A stretch of 64,000 nt of DNA from Congeria kusceri. Taxonomy: Eukaryota > Mollusca > Bivalvia > Myida > Dreissenidae. The notes under the pieces are model-generated. The model was not told the origin of the DNA and did no database searches. It was given only the letters and a program-made list of their open reading frames with translations. Below, piece after piece: positions 13,952 through 25,649 of the stretch. The stretch is from NCBI GenBank assembly GCA_027627225.1, contig CM051026.1:8152925-8216924 (forward strand), written 5' to 3'. The position numbers and the translations under genes were made by a program. Numbering within the stretch: the first letter of the stretch is position 1; every line of letters begins with the position of its first letter.

Positions 13952-14092
13952 ATAAATATTGACTTCCTTGAGGATGACAGTGCGTCTTGTCAACCCGAGG
14001 CAACTTTGTCGACCGAGGCTTTAGCCGAGGTCGACAGTGTTTGTCGAGGGTTGACGAGACGCACTTTCACCCTCAAGGAAGTCAATATTTAT
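13952..14092. mobile_element. fold-back MITE, near-perfect 141-bp palindrome
   Basis: The left arm ATAAATATTGACTTCCTTGA is mirrored at the right end by TCAAGGAAGTCAATATTTAT. Pairing continues inward through the GTGCGTCTTGTCAACCC / GGGTTGACGAGACGCAC arms. The centre contains a second small palindrome around TCGACCGAGGCTTTAGCCG. The whole unit can form one long hairpin and carries no coding capacity. This is typical of non-autonomous inverted-repeat elements. Open frames across it are incidental. Confidence 0.85.
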
Positions 14093-14925
14093 TTTATTAT
14101 ACCGAACAACCCCGAATCATTTGCGTACCGGGTGACATAGCGGTAACGGGCGACATTGCCGGACGACATAACAAATTGTTGCCAGGTGCAGTTTATATGC
14201 ATTATATAGAAAAATAATCAAGTGAATTATAATGAAGTAAAATGCTTGCCCAAGCCATACCTTTCAAAATACGTGTTGCTCTTCATTCATCTAAATGAAT
14301 ATAAGTTAGAAATTAAATATTTTATGTTTGTCTGATTGTAATGAAAGAACAAAAAATAATAATTCTTACGTGCTCCAGTCCATGCTAGCGGCGCTGAATA
14401 ATCATCTGATATCTCATAACGGATACGTATTTCATTTTTTTACATTAAATAACTTTTAAAGTTTATTAAAAATGCCAAAATGATTAATAATATTGCAGTA
14501 AACATTGTGCAACAATAGCACATCCAATAACAAAGCTATGCAATTAGTCTTGTATTGATTCATTAGTTCTATATTGAAAACCTCAGAATGCTTTTTAAAG
14601 TTAACCATTTAAGCGTGTGAGCATGTTTTATATAGAGCATTGCTGATTATGATGTGTTTTTATTAATTATTTTTGGATCTGTAGTCGCCGGTTGAAAACA
14701 TAAAGAGCCATAAATTGCTAACAAAACTTATAGACGCTACTGGTATTGATAGAATAAACTTTCACTTCAAATTCGCGTTTTTAATTGTTTCTCCTTCTAA
14801 CAATTTGCCAAATTGTTTACTTAAATTTTAGTGCACATTATAATACTCAATATTTCAAGGGATTTCGATACACCTTTCACAGAACTATAATCACCAAGTG
14901 CCCCAGCGCATTTTGTCGGGCTTTT
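14093..14925. other. AT-rich sequence beside the MITE
   Basis: A short GC-richer tail (14100-14180, with related phrases GGTGACATAGCGGTAACGG and GGCGACATTGCCGG) follows the MITE and may belong to a larger composite insertion. The rest shows nothing I can support. Confidence 0.45.
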
Positions 14926-14929
14926 GTGA

Positions 14930-16115
14930 TTCTTCGGGGACATATAGTAATCGCATCGTCCGTCGGTCCGTCACGCTTCTTGTGCGGAGCATAACTCCAT
15001 TAGTATTGAAGAGGGTCAAATCAAACTTCGTATATTGATAGACGACAGTGAGAGGAAGAGCAAAGTATGGGGATCACCAAATGTTCTTCAATATTTAGGG
15101 AGTTATTGCCCTTTGTTTAATTTTCTTGTGCGAAGCATATATGCATTAGTATTGAAGGATTCAAATGAAACTTCATATAATGATAAAGGACAATGAGAAA
15201 AAGTGCAGAGCACAAGGATCACAACTCTTTCGTCAATATTTACGGAGTTATTGCCCTTTGTTTTATTCCCTTATTCGAAGCATGAATTTTCTCGTGCGGA
15301 GCATAGCTCCATAAGTATTGAAGGGATTCAAATGACACTTCATATATAGATAGAGGACAATGAGAGAAAGTAAAGAGCACAAGAACCACAACTATGTCTT
15401 AACTATTAACGGAGCTATTGTTTTATTTCATTTTGTTAAGCATCAGTTTTCTTGTGCAGAGCATAACTAAATTTGTATCGAAATGAATGAAAGGAAAGTT
15501 CATATAATAATAAAGGACAATGTGAGGAAGTGCAGAACACAAGGACCACAACTCTTTCTTCAATATTTACGCAGTTATTGCCGTTTGTTTTATTTCCGTA
15601 TGTGAAGCATTTATTTTATTGTGCAGAGCATAACTTGATTTGTATTGAAGGGATTCAAGTGAAACTTCATATAATAATGGAGGACACCGAGAGAAAGTGC
15701 TGAGCACAAGGACCATAAATCTTTCTTCAATATTTACAGAGTTATTGCCCTTTGTTTAATTTTCTTGTGCGGAGCATAACTCCATTAGCATTGAAGGGAT
15801 TCAAATAAAATTACAAATAATGATAGAAGACAATGAGAGAATGTGCAGAGGACAACGATTACAACTCTTTCTTCGATATTTACGGAGTTATTGCTCTTTG
15901 TTTTATTTCCGTATGTCAAGCATTGATTTTCTTGTGCGTAGCATAAATCCATTAGTATTGATGGGATTCATATCAAACTTTATATAATGCTAGAGGACAA
16001 TGAGAGGAAGTGCACAGCACAAGGACCATAACTATTTCTTCAATATTTACAGAGATGTTGCCCTCTGTTTAATTTTCTTGTGCGGAACATAACTCCATTA
16101 GTATTGAAGTGATTC
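14930..16115. repeat. tandem repeat, unit about 150-160 bp, about seven copies
   Basis: Diverged head-to-tail units share, in order: TTCTTGTGCGGAGCATAACT, CCATTAGTATTGAAGGGATTC, AACTTCATATAATGATAGAGG, GAGAGAAAGTGCAGAGCACA, AGGACCACAACTCTTTCTTC and GGAGTTATTGCCCTTTGTTT. Copies start near 14975, 15125, 15290, 15445, 15620, 15765, 15930 and 16078. Small indels break any common reading frame, so the array is not a repeat protein gene as it stands. Confidence 0.85.
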
Positions 16116-16405
16116 ACTATGTAATGACGTTTCGTATTTTTTAGGAAAGATGCGATTTTACGGACAATGCGATTATACGAAAAATTATTCGTAGTTTACT
16201 CATTCTAAAACGTTTCCATTGTACACATTAAACAAAAGTATGATTCGGGTATGATATTTAGTGCATTCCGTTATCGGTAAATTAATCAGTAATTAGCCTC
16301 TAAAAGCCACGGACACGGTGCATTTTTCTTTTAACTGTACAACGATATACAGGTAAAAGTACACGATAAGTTTTACCTAGACGGCGAATTATATTATTTG
16401 AGGTG

Positions 16406-16560
16406 TGTCGTGTGAAAACCGGGCTTCATGCATTTGCGTTCTAAACATAAATCCACTGTAAGCGGAAAGTGCCGTCCTGGATAAGACAGTGCGGACTGCA
16501 AAGGCTGATCCGGGACGACACTTAAAGCACATGCATTAAGCCCGGTTTTCCTACGACACG
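16406..16560. mobile_element. fold-back MITE, 155 bp
   Basis: Ends are inverted: TGTCGTGTGAAAACCGGGCT on the left against AGCCCGGTTTTCCTACGACAC on the right, with ATGCAT next to both arms. The interior phrase GCGGACTGCAAAGGCTGATC and GGGACGACACTTAAAGCACA resembles a very abundant small element that I recall from dreissenid and venerid bivalve genomes. A 69-codon minus-strand frame (16394-16603) is contained in it and is not a gene. Confidence 0.75.
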
Positions 16561-16689
16561 ACTCATTTATTGTTTGTGTTTTGTTGTGGTGTGTGTATTG
16601 CACTGTGTTGTATAGGCTTTCGTTAAAAAAAGAACAGATAACGAAGGTGTCTCTCCTGCTGATGCTTTCTGGTGTTTCATTTATTTCCT

Positions 16690-17065
16690 ATTTGATTTTT
16701 TTTGCGGGTGTCCTATAGAAATCATCCTGTCTGTCTGTCCATCCGTACACATTTTTCGTGTTTTTCTTCATAACTTCAAACACATTGAAGCTCTTCACTT
16801 GAAACTTCATAGGTGGATAGATTTCACTGAGGAGACGTGCAGTGCACAATAACTGTTACGCTTCATGATTCTGGAGTTATTACCCTTTGCTAATTTTTTA
16901 TTCTTCATTTTGCCCTGAGGATTCCTCTTAGACTAAAAGAGGAATTAACTTAAAACTTTATAGGTGGTAATATCAGATTTAGAAAAAGTGCATTACACAT
17001 GAACCATTACTATAAACTTCTTAATTATGGAGTTATCGCCCTTTGTTTATTGTGTATACTTGGAA
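16690..17065. repeat. diverged relatives of the 155-bp family
   Basis: Two or three weak copies repeat the order CTTCATAACTTCAAACA, GAAACTTCATAGGTGGATAG, GTGCAGTGCACAATAACTGT and GGAGTTATTACCCTTTGCT. This is the same layout as 14930-16115, so it is probably an older part of the same family. Confidence 0.55.
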
Positions 17066-17094
17066 TTGAATACATAGGGAAAATTCCGTGTGAC

Positions 17095-18060
17095 CGTGAT
17101 TCATCCTACAATCACGAACAGATTTTCTAGACCGATATTTACATAATGAATTCGTCTTAATACAGAGGCATGTGTCTTTGACGTGACCTCTATTAATAAA
17201 AATTGATACATCTTACCTCTGTGTCTTTGACGTGACCGCAATTTACAGAATTGATCCGTCTTACATCTGTATCTTTGACGTGACCGCTATTTACATAGTG
17301 GATCCGTCTTTCCTCTGTGTCTTTGACGTGACTGATGTTTACAGAATGGATACGTCTCACATCTGTGTCTTAGATGTGACCGCTATTTACAGAATTGATC
17401 CGTCTTAATATAGAGGACGTTGTCTTTTAAGGGTCCGCTATTTACATAAAGGATCCCTCTTAATATACAGATATGTGTCATTGAAGGGACCAATATTTAC
17501 ATAAGGATCCCTCTTAATATAGAGACATGTGTCATTGTAGTGACCGCTATTTATAGAATAGGTCCGTCGGAATATAGAGGTATGTATCTTCAACGTGACC
17601 GCTGTTTACAGAATGGATCAGTCTAAATACACGTGTATAACGGTATGTGTCTTTGACCAGACCGCTATGTACAGAATGAATCCGCCTTAATATAGAACTA
17701 TGCGTCATTGCGTTGACCACTATTTATAGAATAGATCTGTCTATATATAGAGATATGTGTCTTTGACGTGACCGCTATTTATTTTATGGATCCGTCATAA
17801 TAAAGACGTACGGGTCTTTGACGTGATCACTATTTTTAGAATGGATGCGCCTTAATATCCAGGTATGCGTCTATGACATAATACATCCCTCTAAATATAG
17901 AGGTATGTGTCTTTGGCGTGACCGATATTTACAGAATGGACCCGCCTTAATATAGAGGTAAGTGCCTTTGACGTAACCGCTATTTACATAATAGATCACT
18001 TTTTATATAGAGGTTTTTGTTATTCTTATATTTGACGCGACCGCTATTTGCAGAATTGCA
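17095..18060. repeat. tandem repeat, unit about 60 bp, about 15 copies
   Basis: The consensus runs GTGTCTTTGACGTGACCGCT, ATTTACAGAATGGATCCGTC, TTAATATAGAGGTAT. Several units at the left lack the last block, giving a shorter period. Copies are 10-30 percent different by eye and carry small indels. Each unit carries TTTGACGTGACC. No coding frame persists. Confidence 0.85.
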
Positions 18061-18239
18061 ACTTGACTAAAATGTATAAAGGACGACAGTTCTATATAAA
18101 TTATTATAGCAAATTGGCCACAGTAATTTCCCCTGAAATTCGATATAAATATCTGCCCTTCCACATATATTAAAATAAAGGTAGCTGTTTTAAAGAATTT
18201 AGTTATGTCCGAAAATAATATAAGCAAACAAGTAAAACA

Positions 18240-19390
18240 ACTATTGAAATACTATTAATATTACTAGTAAATGATTTTAACAATCGGGGATGTGAATGTT
18301 GTATAGTAAAAAAAGGTTTACTGTCTGATCCCATTATTTTTTCATGAAATTTCATTTACATATATATTTATGTATTGTTAAAGTCTGTACTCACTCTCAA
18401 TCTTAACACTTATGCTTATTTAGAAAATGCTTATATTTTTTCAGTTCAATCCCTAATTTGATAATCAAACTTATGGATTTTTCATCTTAACTGCCTGCCC
18501 TAACTTTCTAAACTTATTCATCGTCTGACATATTTAATAAATCATTCTTGGCATATAATGCCGTTCTCTAAACTGTAATGTAAAGATTGTTTCGGTTTCC
18601 TAGTCTAAAGCATCATAACAAAATAATGACAATGTATGCAATATGTTCGATACATCACCCACGATTCATGACTGATATAGAGTCCAAACGTGAATAATAT
18701 TTTGTACCGGACGTTGCTATGCAATTGTAAACCATAGTTTATGGCATGCAAAGATGAAATCACAAAACCGTGCTTAAATATCTGTTTGGAGTGTCTATCA
18801 TATTTTTGTCATAATAAGTATGACCATATATAATACATATTAATATCTGTCATTTGACGGCTTTGACATTTCAGACACATTTGTATAAATAATCATTTGT
18901 GGCCGAACGCTATATATCAACTAGTAGAACGGGTAAAAAATCACGATGTGAATAACGGAGAGTTTCAAACTGTCATTTTATTATATAATTGAATCCAAGT
19001 AAAAGTCCATACACTAACGTTCATAATATTATCAACAAGGTAGAAATATAATAAACCATGCAATAATGAAAATATTTATGCAACTGTTTTAATAAACTTG
19101 GTCAGAAAACAGGCTGGTGATGAATTAAAGAATCCTAAACCCAATAGTTGGTTAAATCACACACTGATATATTGAACAAGTAACCTTTAAAAATTGTATT
19201 GTCTATAAAATACATTTCACATTTGATTTGCATAGAACTGTGATTATCTATGGTCAACTGATAAACTACATGTATGATAAATTATGATCGACAATGTTAA
19301 AAATATATTCAACTTAAATATAGATTTGTTAACTATTTTTCACTATGATCATATCTATTTTTAACTCCACAGATGACGTCTTAGTCATTT
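18240..19390. repeat. copy A of a diverged 1.2-kb duplicated segment
   Basis: The segment aligns collinearly with 50165-51456. Shared landmarks in order are ACTATTG.AATACT...AATATTACT.GTA, TATTTATGTATTGTTA.A..CTGTA, TTTGTATAAATAA.CATTT, AACAAGTAACCT, GATAAAATACATTTC.CA, CATGGTCAACT / TATGGTCAACT, CACTATGATCATAT and CTCCACAGATGACGTCTTAG. Similarity stops at the last landmark. No protein is encoded in either copy. It is either a segmental duplication or a dispersed non-coding element. Confidence 0.7.
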
Positions 19391-19639
19391 GATTGAAGTC
19401 AACCTCTTATTATTAAACAGGTGTTTTTCAAAATTATTGAAAATCAATAGTGTAGATTCATTATAGTGCCAGAAAGAATCTAAGTAAATATACTGATACT
19501 GTAGTATAAAGACTAATAAATACAGAAACCGTGAAAACAGTCCATAAATGGTACTGGTTAGATACTGGATCAGTGACAAAAAATGCTGGGAATAACTTTA
19601 ATATTTCTTGTGGGCATTAGCCCGAGTTGTTTAAAAGAT

Positions 19640-19980
19640 GCGCATCAGAACGGCACAGAGTTGTCGATTTTATCATGATCTGACCAATATTTGTTTGCAA
19701 TTATAATGAGAATTACATTTTACTGTGTTCCGCCCAACTTGCCGCGCAAATTTTCGAACGTGCGTCTACCCTGTTACCAGTTAGAGAAATTCATTGTGAC
19801 GTCACTTTTATTGATAAAATCTAAACGAAGCGTTGTTTACCGTGTATGCTAACAACGATACGTGTGTTCTTTGTCTACAGAAACATCTGCGAGTATCATG
19901 TTAGGATATATAATCTAAGTACATATACACAGACTGAAGTTGCAAATAGTATCAATAACACAAGCAGAAAATAAATGAAT
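19640..19980. mobile_element. second copy of the dispersed repeat at 4.8 kb
   Basis: About 19670-19910 matches 4780-4955 in order (TACATTTTACTGTGTTCCGC, GCGTTGTTTACCGTGTA, CTAACAACGATACGTGTGTT, CTTTGTCTACAGAAA). It contains a complete CRE octamer TGACGTCA at 19797-19804. Ends are not defined here. Confidence 0.45.
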
Positions 19981-20340
19981 ATGTAAATGTAGATGTGTGA
20001 CAAACTAGATCAGAAAACATTTAAAGTTTCGAAATATACTTGAACTCGACATGTTTTGAAAACAATAATTTACATTAAATTTAATTGTTGGTAAAACTTT
20101 CATTTAGAATTTTTTCCGATTCGCAATTTTATATAAATATGTGTCTCGCCTTTGTGAGATTAAAAATGTACAAACCCTCGATTACACAGTTGATCTAGTA
20201 TTATCACGATTACCTAACAATGTCAATGTAAGAGGGTGATGATAGTCCGATTTAGTTATTTAAAAGATAACAGTTCATAATAAGTGAACATACAATAAAC
20301 AATAACATAAATATCATAATACAAATGCAACAATCACTGC
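19981..20340. other. AT-rich sequence, nothing supported
   Basis: No feature is recognised between the dispersed repeat and the 31-bp minisatellite. Confidence 0.5.
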
Positions 20341-20344
20341 CAAC

Positions 20345-20668
20345 ACACGTTTAAATGTAGGTCAATGTGGTTTAAACCAGTTTTAATGTAGGTCGATGTG
20401 GTTTAAACCAGTTTTAATGTAGGTCGATGTGGTTTAAACCAGGTTTAATGTAGGTCGATGTGGTTTAAACCAGTTTGAATGTAGGTCGATGTGGTTAATA
20501 CCAGTATTAATGCAGGTCGATGTGGTTTAAACCAGTTTGAATGTAGGTCGATGTGGTTTAAACCAGTTTGAATGTAGGTCGATGTGGTTTAAACCAGTTT
20601 TAATGTAGGTCGACGTGGTTTAAACCAGTTTTAATGTAGGTCGATGTGGTTTAAACCAGTTTGAAGGA
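20345..20668. repeat. 31-bp minisatellite, about ten copies
   Basis: Units are AATGTAGGTCGATGTGG followed by TTTAAACCAGTTTT. They are nearly identical, with one slightly shortened or altered copy near 20490-20515. Each unit contains the palindrome GGTTTAAACC. Repeats are directly adjacent with no unique spacers, so this is not a CRISPR array. The low divergence suggests recent amplification. Confidence 0.95.
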
Positions 20669-21260
20669 ACTCCACATTTTAATCCTCAGACTTGGTACAC
20701 ATGGCATTAAATTGGATGCATTTCCGAAGCACAAATACACTTTATATACAGCTTTTGCTGAAATAAAATATGATTTCCAAATGTCAAACTGTGCCTTGTA
20801 AATATCATTGACCTATGTGTTAATAAAATAGTCTATATCAATGATCAGATAGGTCCACCTCCGCAAAATGAAGAGAAATATGAATTATAGGGCTGACAAA
20901 AGTTGTAATCTATCATCAGCTCTAAAATATATATCAGTACTTGAAGATAAGCTCTTTGGCAACAGTGAAACAGTTATCATTGGAAATAGTGGGCCCTGTT
21001 AAACCGTATCATTCGAATCTTATTTGATCGACATGCCCATAATATAGGTGCATCAGTGAATAATTATAAAATAAAGTATGATAATAAATAAACAAAGAAC
21101 TGAAGCGAGGCAATAACAATTATTTAAATAAAACAAAACATAAAGATATCAATGTATAACAACGCCTTATAAACTGCTTAAGAGGACACATCTTTCAGAG
21201 CATCTGGCGTCCAGTAATGTTTTGTTCACGATCGTTGCCAAATGTTAATTATCATTTACG
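20669..21260. other. AT-rich sequence downstream of the pseudogene copy
   Basis: This is possibly 3' flanking sequence of the duplicated exon to its right on the minus strand. No exon, polyadenylation context or repeat can be supported. Confidence 0.45.
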
Positions 21261-21657
21261 TTAAACATTATCGTCGTTATCGCGTTCTTCCTCAAAAATC
21301 AGAAACTTGCAATCGTTCATTATTGACAGTTTGTGTAGCCCGTTGTCCAGAATCTGCGCTGTGTATCTTCTGTAGTTTAATTCACCCTCAAGCTGCATCG
21401 AATCTATCAGCATTGTAATTGCGTATAACACTTCATGGATCGAAGTAGCAAACCATGGCACCACTGTATTGCTCTTGTTCGAAGGGTACATCTCTTCGGC
21501 GATTACGAACAATGATTCTCAGACCATTGGCGGCTGCAGAATCTTGCTCGACGAGTATGCCGCAGCCCGGCGAAGATGTTGCGCCCCATATATGCACAGG
21601 TTTTCCCCTAAAGGCCCTGATATCTCCAGATTTTCTCAGTTTAGCGTACATACTGAC
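21261..21657 (-). pseudogene. decayed partial copy of the GDSGA-domain last exon
   Basis: Read on the minus strand, two frames together match the last exon of the gene at 23708-25601. The first frame covers KLRKSGDI.A..G.PVH.WGA.SSPG.GILV, AAANGL and VCYFDP, and the second EVLYA, LLID/MLID, RRYTAQILD.GL.KL and MNDC.FLIF. The frames are joined by a deletion of about 5 bases near 21434-21440, just after YFDP. The serine-protease-like GDSGA of the other copy is QYSGA here (bases 21460-21471), so the acidic residue before the serine is lost. A pyrimidine-rich stretch ending in CAG just upstream (about 21655-21680) could be a former acceptor. No upstream exons were found, so this is a partial duplication, not a functional gene. 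Confidence 0.8.
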
Positions 21658-21659
21658 AT

Positions 21660-23340
21660 TAAATGAAAAAAAAATTCAATAACAGTTAAATAACTTTATA
21701 AATATTGAATTGTTTTTTTTAATCATTCTGATGCTATTTCCGTCGATACAAACATTCAATGACTAATACAACTTCTTCATAAGTTTGATTCTGTATGATT
21801 TTGACTTAAATGATATTTTATATCTGTAATTTATAAAGTATTCAAAACAAACAATGTTTATAGATAACAATCAGCCTCACTATATGACCCTCTCCACAAA
21901 TAAAAACAAAAATAAGTAACACCAATGTTCACATGCTTTATTCAAACATATGTCCAAACATTACGTACAGCTGTAGTGGGAAAACAAGAGCAGTGCTTAA
22001 TGTAAAACCGTTCCATCTATAAAGCATTAATACTATATTAGTCAAAATTTGAATTTATAAAACATGTGTGCTGTCTAATAATCATTATCAAAAGTATAAT
22101 AGCTTTATTTTGATGTATGAAATGCATTTATTATCTTATATATTTCCAAATGCATTCATCAATAGAAAACAAAATGCACAAAAGGACCTTTGCAAAGATT
22201 TGAGTAGTATATATTCATACATTCAAACAAAACATTCATTCACCAAATATTTAAATTATTAAAGACGTAAACCTAATTCATAAGTAGAAAACCATACGCA
22301 TATGAGATGTAACAAAAGCAGCGCAATACAGTATACCAGAAAATACCGAATAAATACATAAAAAAAATACAATTATTGTCACAAAACGGCACATCATTAT
22401 AGGAGCCAATGTCAATACAGTTTTAACTCAAACATGTGACATTTTATTTTACATTGAAGTTATACAATCATCTCGTTTCATCGGTGTGTAGAGCTTCTAT
22501 TTCGAACCGATTCATGTTTCCCATTTTACATGTTTGTTTTTTCATATTTATTAGCCATTACTTGCAATGTAAAAATATATTTGCTATTATAAATATCATT
22601 GTATTGTTTAATGTCAACGTATATAGCTTATATATCAATATAAATAAGAACAATGACAAAATTTAGTGATACTGTTTCACACCTACTTCAATATAACAAC
22701 AATCATTATCAATTTACACGAATAATCTACACAAACACCTGAATTTTATTTAATAGTTGTACGATATATATTCTATAAATATAAACTAAATTATCGAAAT
22801 TGGTCGGTATAGTATCGATCATCGAATTGGGTCATTTGCAATTGATTGATCGATTCATCGAAATAATCATTTCATCTTTATCGGTGTGAACTAAATAAAT
22901 GTGAACATACATATATTAATAATGCTGCAACACTGATGTGTGTGAAACTATAAAGAAAAATAACGACACAATAATAATTCAAAAAATAAAAACAAGAGCA
23001 GATTTCTGCATGTAACAATTAACAATGCTTTAGATCTACTAAACTGCTTGTCAGACGTTCAGTAAAACGTTAACAATGTACACGTGTCAATTCTTTGCAG
23101 CTGCGAGATGTCATATATGGTGAAGACGTCGCTTATTTTGAACACGTCTAGTAATATTTGTTCCCTATAATTTACAATGTTTTATATTTGTTTGTCCAGA
23201 TTATCATTCACCTAAGCTTTTTCATTACTTTCAATTAACTTTCTTACTATTACATATTGAAAGTTTTTAAATCATAAAGTCTCTTCGCTCTGCGGTACGT
23301 GAATCACATTTTTAAATCGCATGATTCGATTATTGTAAAA
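21660..23340. other. AT-rich stretch between the two exon copies
   Basis: Scattered short frames at 22068-22262 and 22436-22666 have no recognisable domain or splice context and are rich in Asn, Ile, Tyr and Lys, as expected by chance here. No repeat array or RNA gene was seen. Confidence 0.5.
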
Positions 23341-23346
23341 CACATA

Positions 23347-23510
23347 ACAATCAAGCACGTACACGTACCAATGAAAACAAAATCAAAACACAGAAATAAC
23401 CACAATTATAGAATACGAATTACTCATAAACAATCAAGCACGTACACGTACCAATGAAAACAAAATCAATACAATTATAGAATACAAATTACACATAAAC
23501 ATTCAAGAAG
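23347..23510. repeat. 82-bp tandem duplication
   Basis: The block beginning AACAATCAAGCACGTACACG at 23347 is repeated from 23429, including TACCAATGAAAACAAAATCA and AATTATAGAATAC.AATTAC.CATAAACA. The second copy lacks about 14 bases in its centre. Both contain CACGTACACGTACC. Confidence 0.85.
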
Positions 23511-23707
23511 GGCCAACATAAAATAATTACAAAAATAATAATTCATACGAATGATACACAAATGTAGTTTCATTTGATCAACAACATTTGTCTCAACACA
23601 ACATTCGATAAAAATAATTGGCTTCGTTACATTCTATCACATCGTTCGTGTAAGATTATTGATGATTTAAAAGTCAGGTTATGTCCTGTTATTAATAATA
23701 ATTTACC

Positions 23708-25601
23708 TTAAGAATTGTGGTCATGTTCGCTTTCTCCCTGGAATATCAAAAACTGGCAATCATTCATAACCGTGAGCTTCTGAAGCCCGTCATCCAGAAT
23801 CTGCGCAGTGTATCTTCTTTGAGCTGGCGCACCGTCAAGCTGAACAAAATCTATCAGCAATGCAACGGCGTATAAGACTTCAGTCTGCGGATCGAAGTAG
23901 CAAATCATGGCTCCACTGTCTCCTTCTTGCGCGAAAGGCTTATCTGTACGGCGGTCACGAACAATGATTTCAGGCCATTGGCGGCTGCAGCATTATGCTG
24001 GACAAGTATGCCGTAGCCAGGCGAAGACCTTGCGCCCCACTGATGTACAGGTGTTCCACTTAAGGCGCTGATATCTCCAGATTTTCTTAGTTTAGAGTAC
24101 ATGATAACATTGAGTTCCGTCTTGAATCTTGGGTCGCAGAGATGTTTACAGGCCTCATCGACATCTATCGGCACTATGTCTACCGCTTATGGTTGATGTA
24201 TGACACCAATGCGACCTATTGGCATTTCAATCTTGTCTACAAACAGCATGGGCCTGTACGTTATTTGTACAACGTGTTGGGAAACGAGAGCTGCAGTGCT
24301 AGGTTCATTTGTGGTTGCAGTGAATGCAGCAGCATCCTTTGTTGAACCAGTGTTTTGATCTCTTACTGAGACACTTGGTAAAGTGACTTTCTTCACAAAG
24401 CCACCAAGTGTACCAATGTATTGAAAAACTGAATCACCGGACGAACATTGTGACAATTTCGTCGTTTTTCCGAACAATGCATTATATGTTTTGACGTCGT
24501 TTTTATCTAACTCATTTCGAATAATGTCTTCAGTGTCAGATCTGGCTGATGATGGATCTATGTAAATTTGAAGCAAACCGGCTTTTGTAAAGCACACAAT
24601 GACACCTGGTATGCCGATTATTGTTTCTATGGCCTTGAAAATAAAATAAAACAACTACACCGTCAATAAACACATGAACGATCTAGCAATAGAAGGCGTT
24701 TAAAATTTCAATAATAATAATAGCAAGAAAAAAAATTAACCGAACTAACAGTAAATAATAACATGTACCATCTAACAACTTATAAACGCAGAAATGCTCT
24801 CTATTGGTTTAGAGAAAAAAGTACCTTCTAAAATTTAAATGGATATTCGAAGGATTGTGCTGTGTCTTTAACTGGACATTAATCTGCAGGGACGGCGTTT
24901 AAAGTTTTGCTGTGTTGAGAAGAAATGATCTTAAATAATCATGCTTAAATACAAACGTACTTTATCAATATTTTCAGGATAGTCGAAGCTTTTCGCTACA
25001 TCTATATCTGGACATTCCTCTGCATGGACGTCATTACTGTCGAAAGCTGACTTTATCAAGTCGAACACGTCTTCAAGGTTGGCCTCATCATTTTCTGGAA
25101 ACGAATAACACGGTGTGAACATATTAGTTTCTAGACCATTAGTTATGAAACATGTATAGCAGGATTACTGTCGATGCCCTCTATGTCTCTTATTTTCAAC
25201 AATGTTTATATATTCAGCTTATGTAATCAGGATAAAAGGCCACTGTACAACAAAAAATAACTAAACAAGAATAATATAACCAAGAAGTTATGCTTACCAG
25301 AAAATGTGTTTTCAGACTCGTATGGCCGTAACTTGAAATAAACTGCTTTAAGTGAGCCAACGGCGCAACGTTTCAGTAAACAATCCGCATCCTTTATGAT
25401 CTTGCCTGACACCGGTTGCCTAAGGAAAACGTTGGGAAAAAGTGGTAATTCCTCAGACTGTCCAACTATTAAGACTCCTGTGGTACAGATGTCTGATTCT
25501 TTCAAAGCCCTGACAACTGATGCTTGCATTGTAGTATCAATTACGATCAATGCAAACGCATATGTCTGTTTTATAGTTTCCATTACACTATGTGTGGACA
25601 T
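23708..25601 (-). pseudogene. three-exon gene with GDSGA trypsin-fold-like domain, broken
   Basis: Minus-strand exons are 25601-25298 (start MSTHSVMETIKQ), 25094-24961 and 24633-23708, with phases 1 and 0 agreeing across two GT-AG introns (donors GTAAGC and GTACGT; acceptors TTTCCAG and TTTTCAAG). The stop is at 23708-23710. The N-terminal 100 residues are unrecognised and exon 2 is acidic. Exon 3 has GTLGGFV, a DIVPID stretch, KLRKSGD and, near its end, GDSGA (bases 23912-23923), the pattern around the serine of PA-clan peptidases. No convincing catalytic histidine is seen. The copy is disrupted by an in-frame TAA at 24187-24189 (codon 295) and a one-base deletion near 23968-23971. Total exon length is one base short of 455 codons, which fits a single deletion. 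Either it is a pseudogene or the assembly has errors. It is probably a member of a lineage-specific family of unknown function. Confidence 0.75.
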
Positions 25602-25635
25602 GTCTTTGGTTATCTCAATTGATCGATCTTCAAAG

Positions 25636-25643
25636 TGACGTCA
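25636..25643. promoter_or_regulatory. CRE octamer upstream of the GDSGA gene
   Basis: A perfect TGACGTCA (CREB/ATF site) lies 35 bases upstream of the ATG at 25601 on the minus strand. An in-frame TGA overlaps it, so the chosen ATG is the first in the open frame. Its closeness suggests a promoter-proximal or 5' leader site, but no TATA box is evident. Confidence 0.35.
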
Positions 25644-25649
25644 AAACTG

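Noticed and set aside
20345..20668. CRISPR-like array of 31-bp repeats
   Set aside because: Repeats are contiguous with no unique spacers, in a eukaryotic context. It is a minisatellite.
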